From: Parasphingorhabdus flavimaris
Lineage (GTDB): Bacteria; Pseudomonadota; Alphaproteobacteria; Sphingomonadales; Sphingomonadaceae
Reading direction: 5' to 3'
DNA: 64,000 bases
Assembly: GCF_013371215.1 (NCBI RefSeq)
Contig: NZ_JABWMH010000002.1
Location: forward strand, 62,001 to 126,000
Shown: positions 1 through 8,592 of the stretch, piece after piece
Layout: the number at the start of each line of letters is the position of its first letter
Position numbering within the stretch: the stretch's first letter is position 1
Made by a program: the position numbers and the translations under genes
The notes under the pieces: model-generated
Told to the model about the DNA's origin: nothing
Databases searched by the model: none
Seen by the model: the letters and a program-made list of their open reading frames with translations, nothing else

Positions 1-36
1 GAGTTCATAGATGGCCATGGGATTGCTTTAGCCAAC

Positions 37-64
37 TTGGTATGAAACACCAAACAAATATAAT
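37..64 (+). promoter_or_regulatory. Putative promoter and operator of the efflux operon
   Basis: A -35-like TTGGTA (37-42) and a -10-like TATAAT (59-64) are 16 bp apart, upstream of the efflux operon. The -35 lies inside a dyad, TTGGT (37-41) and ACCAA (49-53) with a 7-nt centre, where a repressor could block RNA polymerase. The binding protein is unknown; the MarR protein at 6.3 kb is one candidate. Seen by eye only. Confidence 0.5.
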
Positions 65-128
65 AAAGTGCTTTACGATCTGTAGGGCTATCTCTAACTC
101 ACCCGTTAAATGAATCGGGATCGATAGA

Positions 129-1268
129 GTGAGCGGACAAATGAAGGATATTTCCGAAGCTGTAGAGGGCGACAATGAACCGGCTGCGGGATCGCGTTCC
201 AACAGGAAACTACGCCTGTTCATCCTCGCGGCGGTGATCGTGGCCGTTCTTGCAGGTGCCTGGTGGTATTATCGTTATGTTACCTACGGGCAATACATGC
301 AGTCAACCGACAATGCCTACGTTGCAGCGGACAGTGTGGTGGTCTCTTCCAAGGTGGCCGGATACGTCGATGCGGTGCTGGTTTCGGAAAACCAACAGGT
401 TGCCCGCGGCGAAGCACTGGTCCAGCTCGACCTGCGTGATTACCGCGCCCAAGCCGCTCAGGCACGCGCCCAGATCGCGGCCACGGTGGCCGGTGCCGAC
501 ACGATCCGCTCGCAGGTGAGCGAACAGAACGCCGCGATCCGCCAGGCGCGCGCGCAATTGGCCGTCGCGCGCGCGACGCTAGACCTTGCCAACAAACAGG
601 TGAACCGCTATCGCCCGCTCGCCGCCAGCGGGGCGGAACCGCGCGAAAAACTCGACCAGTACGTGACACAAGCGCAGCAGGCTCGGGCCGAACTTGCCTC
701 CGCGCAGGCTGCGGTCGCGGCCGCCACAGGGCGCCGCGCCACGTTGTTTGAGCAGATCGAGCAGACCCGGGCACAGGCCGATGCTGCTCGCGCGCAGCTC
801 GATGTTGCCGACCTCAATGTCTCTTCGACCCGGCTGGAAGCGAGCAGGGCAGGGCGCATTGGTGACCTGTCGGTCCGGGTCGGGCAGTTCGTCCAGCCCG
901 GCCAGCGGCTCATGACTCTGGTGCCGGTGAGCCAGATCTACGTTACCGCCAATTTCAAGGAAACGCAGGTCGGTCTCGTGCGACCGGGTCAGCCGGTCAG
1001 ACTCGAAGTGGATGCATTGCCAGATGGCAAGATTGCTGGAACGGTGGACAGCATCTCGCCCGGAACCGGGGCCGAATTTTCGATTTTGCCACCAGAAAAC
1101 GCGACCGGGAACTTCACCAAGATCGTCCAGCGTATCCCGGTCCGCATATCCATCGACGCAGCACCCGAAGTGCGCCGCCTGCTCGTGCCCGGCATGTCGG
1201 TCGTCGCTACCATCGACACCCGCGGTGCCGTCGGCGAACTCGAAGAGATTTCGAGCGCTGCCGAATGA
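129..1268 (+). CDS. emrA: EmrA/HlyD-family membrane fusion protein of an efflux pump
   Basis: Periplasmic adaptor linking the inner-membrane EmrB-type transporter to the outer-membrane channel for drug export. The 379-aa product has a short cytoplasmic N-terminus, one membrane segment (about residues 31-52), a first lipoyl half around SKVAGYVDAVLV, a long Ala-rich coiled-coil hairpin (about 105-240), the second lipoyl half near LSVRVGQFVQPGQ and a beta-barrel domain, in EmrA order. GTG at 129 is taken as start; ATG at 144 is possible. The stop overlaps the start of the next gene by 4 nt (ATGA), so translation is probably coupled. Family call is firm; substrate unknown. Confidence 0.93.
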   Translation: MSGQMKDISEAVEGDNEPAAGSRSNRKLRLFILAAVIVAVLAGAWWYYRYVTYGQYMQSTDNAYVAADSVVVSSKVAGYVDAVLVSENQQVARGEALVQLDLRDYRAQAAQARAQIAATVAGADTIRSQVSEQNAAIRQARAQLAVARATLDLANKQVNRYRPLAASGAEPREKLDQYVTQAQQARAELASAQAAVAAATGRRATLFEQIEQTRAQADAARAQLDVADLNVSSTRLEASRAGRIGDLSVRVGQFVQPGQRLMTLVPVSQIYVTANFKETQVGLVRPGQPVRLEVDALPDGKIAGTVDSISPGTGAEFSILPPENATGNFTKIVQRIPVRISIDAAPEVRRLLVPGMSVVATIDTRGAVGELEEISSAAE

Positions 1269-2836
1269 CCGAGGCAGCGCCTGCCCAAGCTGGCCCGACC
1301 GGTGCTCCAACCAAGCCGCAGAATGCCGACGTCACTGCCTGGGTCGCGGTGGTGGCGGGCGCGCTCGGCGCTATGCTGGCGACCTTGGACATCTCAATCG
1401 TCAATTCCGCGCTTCCCGTCATTCAGGGCGAAATCGGGGCGACCGGTACCGAGGGCACCTGGATCGCTACCTCCTTTCTCGTCGCCGAGATTGTCGTCAT
1501 CCCGCTCAGCGCCTGGCTGGAGCGCCTGTTTGGCTTGCGTACGCTGCTCATCATCGCCGTGACTGCGTTTACAGGCTTCTCGATACTATGCGGGATCGCG
1601 ACCGATCTGACGACTATGATTATCGGTCGTACAGGTCAGGGATTTATGGGCGGCGTACTGATTCCGACTGCGATGACGATCGTGGCGAAGCGGCTGCCTC
1701 CCCACCAGCAACCCATCGGTATGGCGCTGTTCGGCATGACCGTCGTCTTAGGTCCGGTCATGGGGCCGCTGATCGGCGGATGGTTGACTGAGAATCTTAG
1801 TTGGCACTACGCCTTCTTTGTCAATGTCCCGGTCTGCGCGACCCTCCTCTTGCTCCTATTCGTAGGTTTGCCACACGAAAAGCCGAACTGGGAATATCTG
1901 ACCCAGGCAGACTGGGCCGGTATCCTTGGCATGATTCTCGGGCTTGGTGGACTGACGGTCGTGCTGGAGGAAGGCCACCGCGAGGAATGGTTCGATTCCT
2001 CTCTCATCCGATGGCTTACCCTGATCACTGTAATCGGGTTCGCGTCCCTCATCTACGGTCAATTGTACGCCTCCAAACCCGTTCTTAAACTCCGGCTACT
2101 CTTAAGTCGGCAATTCGGGAGCGTCGCTGTGATGGCGCTCGCGTTGGGGATGGTGATGTATGGCTCGATCTACGTTATCCCACAGTTCCTGGCGATTATA
2201 TCTGATTACAACGCCTTCCAGACCGGGCTGGTAATCTTCTGGATGGGTGTGCCGGCGTTCCTGTTGATGCCGGTTCTACCCTTCATGATCCGTCGCGTTG
2301 ATATCCGCATCGCAGTAGGGGCTGGTATGCTCTTGATGGCCCTTAGCTGTTTTGTGAGCACCAGCCTTACAGCCGAATCCGGTGGCGCAGTGTTTACCGA
2401 AAGCCAGCTAATACGCGGGGTGGGTATGATCCTGGCGATGATGTTCCTCAACCAGGCGACTGTTGCCTCGGTGGCGAAGGACGAAGCCGGCGATGCTTCG
2501 GGCATCTTCAATGCCGCGCGCAATCTGGGGGGGTCATTCGCATTAGCGGGCCTCGCCTCGTTCCAGGACCAGCGCACCTGGCATCACAGCCGCCGGATGG
2601 AAGAAACTCTGAATGCAAACAGCGTCTCGCTGCAGAGCTACCTGGATTCGCTGGCGCGGACCTTCGGCGGTATGGATGAAGCAATGGCCGTGCTGGACCG
2701 GACCATCCAACGTGAAGCCTTTGTTATGACCTATAACGACGTGTTCTTCGTGATGGGTCTGTTGACGGTGATAACGGTGCCGCTTGTCGTGTTCCTCAAG
2801 CCGCTGCCCAAGAACGTTTCCCTCTCGATGCACTGA
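1265..2836 (+). CDS. emrB: EmrB/QacA-type MFS drug:H+ antiporter (DHA2)
   Basis: Inner-membrane proton-driven exporter, 523 aa, with the roughly 14 hydrophobic segments of the DHA2 branch. The antiporter motif C is visible as GPVMGPLIGGWL, and the first helix carries the LDISIVNSALP signature (D-x-x-I-V-N-x-A-L-P) typical of EmrB. It overlaps emrA by 4 nt and is followed after 7 nt by a NodT-type channel, so a complete tripartite pump is encoded. Substrate cannot be read from sequence; hydrophobic toxins and uncouplers are usual for the family. Confidence 0.95.
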   Translation: MTEAAPAQAGPTGAPTKPQNADVTAWVAVVAGALGAMLATLDISIVNSALPVIQGEIGATGTEGTWIATSFLVAEIVVIPLSAWLERLFGLRTLLIIAVTAFTGFSILCGIATDLTTMIIGRTGQGFMGGVLIPTAMTIVAKRLPPHQQPIGMALFGMTVVLGPVMGPLIGGWLTENLSWHYAFFVNVPVCATLLLLLFVGLPHEKPNWEYLTQADWAGILGMILGLGGLTVVLEEGHREEWFDSSLIRWLTLITVIGFASLIYGQLYASKPVLKLRLLLSRQFGSVAVMALALGMVMYGSIYVIPQFLAIISDYNAFQTGLVIFWMGVPAFLLMPVLPFMIRRVDIRIAVGAGMLLMALSCFVSTSLTAESGGAVFTESQLIRGVGMILAMMFLNQATVASVAKDEAGDASGIFNAARNLGGSFALAGLASFQDQRTWHHSRRMEETLNANSVSLQSYLDSLARTFGGMDEAMAVLDRTIQREAFVMTYNDVFFVMGLLTVITVPLVVFLKPLPKNVSLSMH

Positions 2837-2843
2837 TACCGAC

Positions 2844-4301
2844 ATGATCCGAAAATCAATTCCTTTTCTTCTTATTGCCGCCACTCTGGCAGGATGCACC
2901 GCCGGCCCAGACTATGCGGGGCCGCCCGAGTTGGCTGCCGCCGGCGGAGCCGGGGGTTTCATCCGGGCCGGCGACAAAGTGAGCAGCACAGTGCCGGAAC
3001 TCGCCGAGTGGTGGATTCTACTCGACGATCCCGGACTCGATCGACTGATCGAGGCGGCGCTCGCCGATAATCCTTCGCTGGAGGCGGTGGGTGCGCGCAT
3101 CGCGCAGTCCCGCGCATCCCTCGCGCAGGAAAATGCAGGCCGTCTGCCATCGCTTGGCACCCAAGCAACGGTCGTGCAGGGCCGTCTGCCGGGTTTAGAC
3201 ATTCAGGGCGGTCCGCCACTTCCTCCAGGGACGCCCGGAATGCCGCCAGAAGAGGAAGACGATACCATCAGTTTTTATAATGCCGGCCTCAACGCCAATT
3301 GGGAGATCGATTTTGGTGGCGGGACCGGGCGGCGGATCGAGGCAGCCAATGCACAGTTGGCCGCTGCCGTAGCGAATGCCGAGGATGCGCGAGTCCAGCT
3401 AACTGCAGACGTCGCCAACGCCTATGTGAACCTGCGCGAGGCACAGCAGCGGGTCGTGCGGTACCGCCTGCAAAGCGAGTTGCAGGAGCAGATACTCGTT
3501 CTGACCTATCAGCGTTATCAGCAAGGTACCCTACCGCTGTTTCCGGTCGGAAATGCTAATGCAGAACTGGAGTTGCTCAAGTCGCAACTGGCCGAGGCCG
3601 AAGCAGATGAGGCCGTGTTGCTCGATGCGCTCGCCGTTCTGACCGGGCGCGCTCCGGGAGCGCCTTCTCTCGAAGTTGCACCGATTGGCGAGATCCCCCT
3701 GCCGCCCGAAAGAGTGGCGGTAGGTGATCCCGCTAGTCTCATCGCGCGGCGGCCCGATATCCGCGCCGCTGAACGCACCTTGGCCGCCGCGACGGCGCGG
3801 GTCGGTGTGGCCGAGGCTGCGAAGTTTCCGAAACTCTCGTTCATGGGCATCCTCGGGCTGGGGGGAACCTCGCCGGAAGATATCTTCGACGTAGGCGAGT
3901 TTTCTGCCATTGCGATTCCGCGCCTGCAATGGAATTTCCTTGATTTCGGAAGGGTCGACGCGTCGATCGACCGGGCAGGTGCGGCTCGCCGCGAGGCTGC
4001 TGCAAATTACCGGCAGACCGTGCTTGCAGCTTTGCAGGATGCCGAGCGCGCCTTAGCCCGTTTCGCGCAGCAGCGCGCTGCGCTGGCGGCTTTGATCCAG
4101 GTCAAGCGACATGCCGATAAATCGGCGGATCTCAACCGGCAGCGCTTTGAGTCGGGGGCGATCTCGCGCATCGATCTCAACCGGACTTTGCGCGAGCAGG
4201 AGAAGGCCAATACGGACTTGGCCCGGGGCAGAGCTGCCCTTACTCTTGCGTGGATTGCGGTGCAAAAATCGCTCGGCCTGGGATGGCAGGCGCCATCCTA
4301 G
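2844..4301 (+). CDS. NodT-family outer-membrane efflux lipoprotein
   Basis: TolC-like outer-membrane channel of the pump, 485 aa. ATG at 2844 is chosen because it opens directly onto a lipoprotein signal peptide with the lipobox LAGC (Cys18); the frame is open farther upstream, but that part overlaps emrB and has no signal-peptide character. Two outer-membrane efflux repeats follow (Ala/Gln-rich helices, ARRPDIRAAERTLAAA at the start of the second). It lies 7 nt after emrB and completes the operon. Confidence 0.93.
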   Translation: MIRKSIPFLLIAATLAGCTAGPDYAGPPELAAAGGAGGFIRAGDKVSSTVPELAEWWILLDDPGLDRLIEAALADNPSLEAVGARIAQSRASLAQENAGRLPSLGTQATVVQGRLPGLDIQGGPPLPPGTPGMPPEEEDDTISFYNAGLNANWEIDFGGGTGRRIEAANAQLAAAVANAEDARVQLTADVANAYVNLREAQQRVVRYRLQSELQEQILVLTYQRYQQGTLPLFPVGNANAELELLKSQLAEAEADEAVLLDALAVLTGRAPGAPSLEVAPIGEIPLPPERVAVGDPASLIARRPDIRAAERTLAAATARVGVAEAAKFPKLSFMGILGLGGTSPEDIFDVGEFSAIAIPRLQWNFLDFGRVDASIDRAGAARREAAANYRQTVLAALQDAERALARFAQQRAALAALIQVKRHADKSADLNRQRFESGAISRIDLNRTLREQEKANTDLARGRAALTLAWIAVQKSLGLGWQAPS

Positions 4302-4310
4302 ATGCCGACC

Positions 4311-4733
4311 CTACAGGTCACCGCATATATAGGCACCGCGCCCGCTAGCGAGCAATTTTTCATTCGGCCCGGTAACGCTGGTTTCGGCCACTGAAATTTG
4401 CTGACCGACTTTCACAATCAAACCGGTTGCGACGAGCGGGCCTGAGGTTGCCGGGCGATGATAATCGACCCGCAGATCGGCAGTAGCCTTTACTTTCGTG
4501 CCCTGTGCAATGAGGGCGTAGAAACCGGTCAGGTCGATCAGAGACGCAAGTACGCCGCCATGGGCCGATCCGATTATAGGATTGGAAACGATTTCGTCGC
4601 GCCATGGCATTTCGAGCTCCAGCCGCTGCGGAGTCAGCGACCTAACCTTCAGATCGAGCCACGCATGGAAAGGCGCGATACGGAGAATTTCCTCTATGCG
4701 TGCCCGATCTATTCGCGCTGGCGCCTCGCTCAT
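4311..4733 (-). CDS. PaaI-family hotdog thioesterase
   Basis: A 140-aa acyl-CoA thioesterase-like protein with a single hotdog fold. The active-site stretch GSAHGGVLASLIDLTG carries the H-G-G motif and the downstream Asp of PaaI/YbgC-like enzymes; the later segment DLRVDYHRPA is the typical central strand. Its ATG overlaps the stop of the upstream alpha/beta hydrolase (ATGA at 4730-4733), so the two are co-translated. The gene is convergent with the efflux operon, with a 9-bp gap. The acyl substrate is unknown. Confidence 0.88.
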   Translation of the reverse strand: MSEAPARIDRARIEEILRIAPFHAWLDLKVRSLTPQRLELEMPWRDEIVSNPIIGSAHGGVLASLIDLTGFYALIAQGTKVKATADLRVDYHRPATSGPLVATGLIVKVGQQISVAETSVTGPNEKLLASGRGAYICGDL

Positions 4734-5617
4734 GTTTCTCGCCCCCGCATGGAGTGATGTCGTTTCAGGAAATCGAGAATGGCGTGAGAAAACGAATCGT
4801 TCGCATCGCCCACAACCATGTGAGTGGCGCCGGCGATGTCGGTATATTCCGCATGCGGCGCAAGTTCGCGTAGATGCTCCACCGCGTCTTCGGAAACGAG
4901 GTCGCTCGAACCGCCGCGAATGAGATGGACCGGCAAGGTGAGGTTCTGGGTCGCCTGGCTTAATGCTTCAAATTGGCGTTGATGGCGCCCTTCATCGCGT
5001 TTGCTGACCGTCCTGCTGCTAAGGATAAAGGCTGGATCCCAATGCCAGTAATACCGCCCATCGGCTTTGTGTCGTAGATAGTTACGCAGCCCTTCGCCGC
5101 TCGACCGCTTGCGTCGAAGGGGCATATAACGCGCGATCGCTTCCGACGCCTCTTCGGGCGAGGCGAAACCGGTTTCGATATGCTCTTCCATAAATCCGAC
5201 AATGCGGTTGACCCCGCTTACTTCCATCTGCGGTGCGATGTCGACAAGTGTCAGGGAAGCGAAGCTGCCGGGCGCCAAATCCCCTTCGGCGAGTATACCG
5301 GCCATTCCGCCCAGCGACGCCCCGACCAGCGCAAGCTTGCGCTCCATCCGTGATACGATGGCGACCAGATCGGACGCGAAATCGTGTGTTTCGTAAGCGC
5401 CATCGGCTGCCCATTCGCTGTCGCCGTGGCCCCGCATGTCGATGGCGATTGCGTGGAAACCCGCCTCCGCAAGGTCGCCGACCACGTTCTTCCATGCACG
5501 ACGTGTTTGCCCACCACCATGAGCGAGCAGGACGGGCATCGCACCACTCTCGCCGTTGGCTTCGGCTGTGAGGGTCAAGCCTCCAGCTCCTTCAATGCTG
5601 ACTGTTTCGCAATACAT
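4730..5617 (-). CDS. Alpha/beta hydrolase
   Basis: Soluble serine hydrolase of 295 aa. Visible features are the oxyanion-hole loop LLAHGGGQTRRAW, the nucleophile elbow VGASLGGMAG, a C-terminal acid region (RGGSSDLVSEDA) and the catalytic His in AGATHMVVGD. I start it at 5617 (MYCETVSIEG), preceded by an AGGGGG ribosome-binding site; the frame is open ten codons farther, to 5647. It is the first gene of a two-gene operon with the PaaI thioesterase, suggesting shared ester or thioester metabolism (inference). Confidence 0.88.
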   Translation of the reverse strand: MYCETVSIEGAGGLTLTAEANGESGAMPVLLAHGGGQTRRAWKNVVGDLAEAGFHAIAIDMRGHGDSEWAADGAYETHDFASDLVAIVSRMERKLALVGASLGGMAGILAEGDLAPGSFASLTLVDIAPQMEVSGVNRIVGFMEEHIETGFASPEEASEAIARYMPLRRKRSSGEGLRNYLRHKADGRYYWHWDPAFILSSRTVSKRDEGRHQRQFEALSQATQNLTLPVHLIRGGSSDLVSEDAVEHLRELAPHAEYTDIAGATHMVVGDANDSFSHAILDFLKRHHSMRGRET

Positions 5618-5680
5618 GGGACTACCCCCTAGCTTCCGGCGCCCCAAACAGTAAAGTTATTTAATGTCTCGCCTTTGAAG

Positions 5681-6225
5681 GAAACTCACCAGCTTATAGC
5701 TGGTAGAAGGCTTCAGCCGTTATTGTTTGCTCAGAACTATCCTCCAGAAAATGACCCGCTCGCAGACGAAGTCATTTTCTCGAGGGTTGTGCTCATGCCA
5801 TATTCATGCGGGAGCCACACGGCTTTTCATCATCATTATCATATTGTCCGGACTCCAAAATACCGCTTCAAGGTGCTGCATGGGGAGGTCCGCCTGCGGG
5901 TGCGGGAGATCATCCGGCAGGTCTGCAGCGAACTGGGCGTGAAGATCATCCATGGCGTTCTGTCACGCGATCATGTGCATATGTTTGTCGAGATCCCGCC
6001 CCATATTGCAGTCAGCGACTTCGTGCGCCGGGCAAAGGGACGCTCATCGCGCAAGATACAGCAGGAGTTCGAGCATATCCGCAAACGCTACTGGGGCCAG
6101 CGCTTCTGGCAACGAGGCTATTTCTCGACCACCTCAGGCAATATCACCGACGACGTGATCCTCAATTATCTCGACAAGCATACTAACCCAAACAAAGCTG
6201 GCTTCAGCCCCAACCCGTGAACCTA
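5681..6225 (+). mobile_element. IS200-type insertion sequence (solo TnpA, approximate ends)
   Basis: A single small HUH transposase gene is flanked by subterminal structures. At the left a perfect 7-bp hairpin ACCAGCT/AGCTGGT with a TAT loop lies at 5688-5704. The 10-mer GGCTTCAGCC occurs at both ends (5709-5718 and 6200-6209), and at the right it can fold as GCTG/CAGC. No tnpB accompanies it and there are no long terminal inverted repeats, as expected for IS200/IS605 elements. Exact cleavage sites cannot be assigned by eye. Confidence 0.7.
5795..6220 (+). CDS. tnpA: IS200/IS605-family transposase TnpA (Y1 HUH)
   Basis: Single-strand transposase of 141 aa, the usual size for the family. The entry motif HYHIVRTPKYRFKVL, the HUH metal site in RDHVHMFVE and the C-terminal helix ILNYLDKH with the presumed catalytic Tyr are all present, so the enzyme looks intact. 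ATG 5795 is preferred; the frame is open to 5675, but that extension runs through the left-end hairpin and looks non-coding. It sits between the hydrolase operon and the marR gene. Confidence 0.85.
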   Translation: MPYSCGSHTAFHHHYHIVRTPKYRFKVLHGEVRLRVREIIRQVCSELGVKIIHGVLSRDHVHMFVEIPPHIAVSDFVRRAKGRSSRKIQQEFEHIRKRYWGQRFWQRGYFSTTSGNITDDVILNYLDKHTNPNKAGFSPNP

Positions 6226-6303
6226 CATGGAGTAATCGCGGGAGCGTGTCGCCTTGACGGCATTTATGCAGTAAAGGGCTTTATATTATATTGAATTTAC
6301 GAT

Positions 6304-6789
6304 ATGGTCACTATCATGACAACCGAAACAGCTACAATGAGCGCAAACGCGCAAGACGGCTTCCTGAATGAGACCGATGAGTTTGCGTTTTTGCTGGAGG
6401 AAGTACCGCGAGTCCTGCGCAAGTCATTTGATGAATCGATTGCCCAGTTCGGCTTGTCCCGCACCCAGTGGAGAACATTGGCCTATCTGATCAAGACCGA
6501 GGGAATGACGCAAACCGAGCTGGCAGTTTGCCTAGAACTGGAACGAGCTACGATCGGATTGACGATTGATCATCTTGAAAAACTGGAATTTGTCGAACGT
6601 CGGTCCGCAGAAGATGACCGGCGTGTCTGGCGGATATTCCTGCGTCCAAAGGCAATCGACATTATTCCGGAACTTCGGAAAGAAGCCAACGCCGTTTATC
6701 AGAAGATGTTCAAAGGCATTTCCAAAGCAGACTTGACCATCATACGAACCGCGATGGAAAAAATGGTTGGGAATCTAAGGGTGTGCTGA
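6304..6789 (+). CDS. MarR-family transcriptional regulator
   Basis: Winged-helix DNA-binding protein of 161 aa. The order LSRTQWRTLAYLI (helix before the wHTH), MTQTELAVCLELERATIGLTI (recognition helix) and VERRSAEDDRRVWRIFLR (wing with the D-x-R motif) is diagnostic. ATG 6304, 6316 or 6340 could each be the start; none has a strong ribosome-binding site. It probably responds to phenolic or antimicrobial compounds, and the EmrAB-NodT operon 6 kb upstream is a plausible target. It is closed by a strong terminator. Confidence 0.88.
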   Translation: MVTIMTTETATMSANAQDGFLNETDEFAFLLEEVPRVLRKSFDESIAQFGLSRTQWRTLAYLIKTEGMTQTELAVCLELERATIGLTIDHLEKLEFVERRSAEDDRRVWRIFLRPKAIDIIPELRKEANAVYQKMFKGISKADLTIIRTAMEKMVGNLRVC

Positions 6790-6847
6790 ACACGTCAGAT
6801 CCCAAAATCTAACTGGTTCTGATCCTTCTCTCCCATAGGATCAGCTG

Positions 6848-6881
6848 GAGCGAGTGGCTGGGGCCACTCGCTCCCTTTTTT
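6848..6881 (+). terminator. Rho-independent terminator of marR
   Basis: A perfect 10-bp stem GAGCGAGTGG / CCACTCGCTC with a 6-nt loop is followed by CC and TTTTTT. It lies 58 nt after the marR stop codon. Confidence 0.93.
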
Positions 6882-7225
6882 GGTATAAGCCAGTTATTGG
6901 CGTTGCTAGCGATCGACTCCTGCCGGAGCATAAATCAGGCAGTCATCCGCGGCTAGAAGTTGCTTAACGGGATGTACGACGTGGATAGAGTAGATATCCT
7001 CATCCTTATATACAGCGGATATGATCTACACTGCGCCATGTAGCCGTTGGACGGCATAGCGCCCGAGACTACCGAGAATCTCCCAGCGCGGATTGTGTTT
7101 GCTTGTAAGAATACCGAAGAGGTGGTCGACCGACCGACAAGAGGGCGGGTTGTGTTGAAAAACTCGGTCTTGTCAGCATTGTAGAGATGCGATTCAGCAT
7201 TCCTGTAGAGGCGGGAGATGCTGCG
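6882..7225. other. Gene-free stretch with possible IS terminal sequence
   Basis: No convincing gene is seen on either strand; the open frames here are short and uncharacteristic. From about 7146 the sequence reads like the leader of an insertion sequence (GGGTTGTGTTGAAAAACTCG) running into the transposase-like start at 7226, so the IS end may lie here. The rest is unassigned. Confidence 0.4.
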
Positions 7226-7270
7226 ATGATGGGCGAGCGGACGGTGATGCAGGAGGCGCTGTTTTTCGGG
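7226..7270 (+). pseudogene. Fragment of an IS1182-type transposase N-terminus
   Basis: The frame starting at 7226 reads MMGERTVMQEALFF, which I recognise as the usual opening of IS1182-type transposases (MMGxRxxxQxALFY). After about 14 codons the similarity ends and the sequence passes into the decayed fumarylacetoacetase-like gene in another frame. The rest of the transposase is missing, so only a 5' scar remains. The match rests on memory of the family and the fragment is short. Confidence 0.5.
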
Positions 7271-8143
7271 TCGATGGTCCGGCAACCAATTTGCTCGCTG
7301 TTTTCGGTGACTGGCAAGTGGTTCAGCCGAGCGTTGCCAAAGCACTTGATCGCCTTTTTTCGGGGGAAGGTGAAGAGTTTGCGACCACCGACTGTGCTGC
7401 GCTGATGCCGCGCAGCTGGCAATGGCTCGACGGCTCTGCCTTTTCAACTCATGGAGACCTTATGCAAGTCGCGTTTGGTCTGGATCCAATCAATACCGAC
7501 AAACCGCTCATGTATCAGGGTGTTCGGATCGGTTTTTCGGCCCGACCGAAGGTGTGTCGTTGCCCACTATCGAACATGGTATTGATTTTGAAGGCGAGTT
7601 CGGTGTTATTGTAGATCATGTTCCAATGGGAACATGCGCTACGGACGCAACGAAACACATCAGACTAATCGTCAAAATCAACGACTGCTCTTTGCGCGCG
7701 ATTGCTCCGATAGAAATGGCAACCGGCTTTGGTTGGGTGCAGGCAAAACCGGCCTGTTCGATGGTGCCCTTTGCGGTGACACCCGATGAACTGGGTGAAG
7801 TCTAGAAAGATGGCGTGTTTGACACGACTTATAAATTGACTTGTACGGTGAACGTTTTGGTGCAGCCATGGATTTTGGTTTCCAGGGACTGGTTGCTCAT
7901 GCTGCATTGACGCGCGATCTGGTAGCGGCAACGATTATTGAGTCGGGTACCGTTTCCGATTCAAACTATACAGAAGTCGGATCAAGCTGTATTTCAGAGG
8001 TTCGTGCGATCGAGGTGATCCGCGACAAGGGCCTAGCCACAACGCCGTTCCTGTCTTTTGGTGACCCTATTCGCATCGAAGGGCGCGGAATTGACGGCTC
8101 ATCCCCATGTGGTGTGATCGACCAGCAGGTCGTTCAAGCCTGA
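7264..8143 (+). pseudogene. Decayed fumarylacetoacetate hydrolase (FAH) family gene
   Basis: Three frames together spell one FAH-family enzyme. Frame 1 (to about 7521) has LLAVFGDWQVVQP and SWQWLDGSAF; frame 3 (about 7521-7805) has GIDFEGEFGVIVDHVPMG and VTPDELGEV; frame 2 (about 7843-8143) has VAHAALTRDLVAATIIESG and FLSFGDPIRIEGRG. The lesions are a truncated N-terminus, a frameshift near 7521, an in-frame TAG at 7803-7805 where Trp is expected (one-base change from TGG), and a frameshift near 7843. The family cleaves or decarboxylates acylpyruvate-type products of aromatic degradation. Not functional as a single protein. Confidence 0.85.
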
Positions 8144-8204
8144 CGTGCGACTGCCACTTTCTGAAAATAGTATAGGAAAGCCTGATTTGTCATGCCAAGA
8201 TCGC

Positions 8205-8228
8205 TCAATTGAAATTGTTTTCAATTGA
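8205..8228. other. Perfect AT-rich hairpin after the FAH remnant
   Basis: TCAATTGAAA (8205-8214) and TTTCAATTGA (8219-8228) form a perfect 10-bp stem with a TTGT loop. No long T-run follows, so it is a weak terminator at best; it could be an operator or mobile-element end. Function unknown. Confidence 0.5.
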
Positions 8229-8290
8229 ACCTATTTGGTTGATCTTTTTGACCATGTTCTAGAATGAGCGTGAAATCCATAGGGTGCGAT

Positions 8291-8413
8291 GAGAACAAAA
8301 AGAGAGTATCCGCACTTACATTGCACTTACAGCGGTGATATAAGAATTCAGCATTTTGAAAAAATGGCTGAAAACTGGCCGGGACGAGAGGATTCGAACC
8401 TCCGATCCCCCCC
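8291..8413. repeat. Left copy of a direct repeat ending in tRNA-Pro 3' sequence
   Basis: About 120 bp starting GAGAACAAAA are nearly identical to 9190-9308. The shared part includes two GCACTTACA motifs 3 nt apart, the stretch ATAAGAATTCAGCATTTT, and the antisense 3' end of tRNA-Pro (encoded CCA, acceptor strand, T-arm, to about 8413). The 5' half of the tRNA is absent here. This is the pattern left by a site-specific integrase using a tRNA 3' end as attachment site. Confidence 0.8.
8376..8413 (-). pseudogene. tRNA-Pro 3' fragment (att-like)
   Basis: Read on the minus strand this is the T-arm, acceptor strand and CCA of a proline tRNA; the T-arm and acceptor strand match the intact gene at 9274-9350, but the discriminator base is changed. 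The anticodon arm and 5' half are missing, so it cannot make a functional tRNA. Confidence 0.8.
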
Positions 8414-8592
8414 AGCATCGACTGCTCAGGATAACGCGATCATCTTTAGCCAGGATTGTTCAATCAGTGTTTATTTTTGTCAGAAAAAAAGATTACCATG
8501 ACACATCTTATTCGTCTGCCCTCTGGTGTTGTTTCGCTGAACACCTAAAGCTCTTGTTCGCATCGCAATTTGAATCGTGATACAACGCAACT

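Noticed and set aside
7069-7447. Minus-strand frames over the IS/FAH scar
   Set aside because: No recognisable motifs; the plus strand has clear FAH-family similarity.
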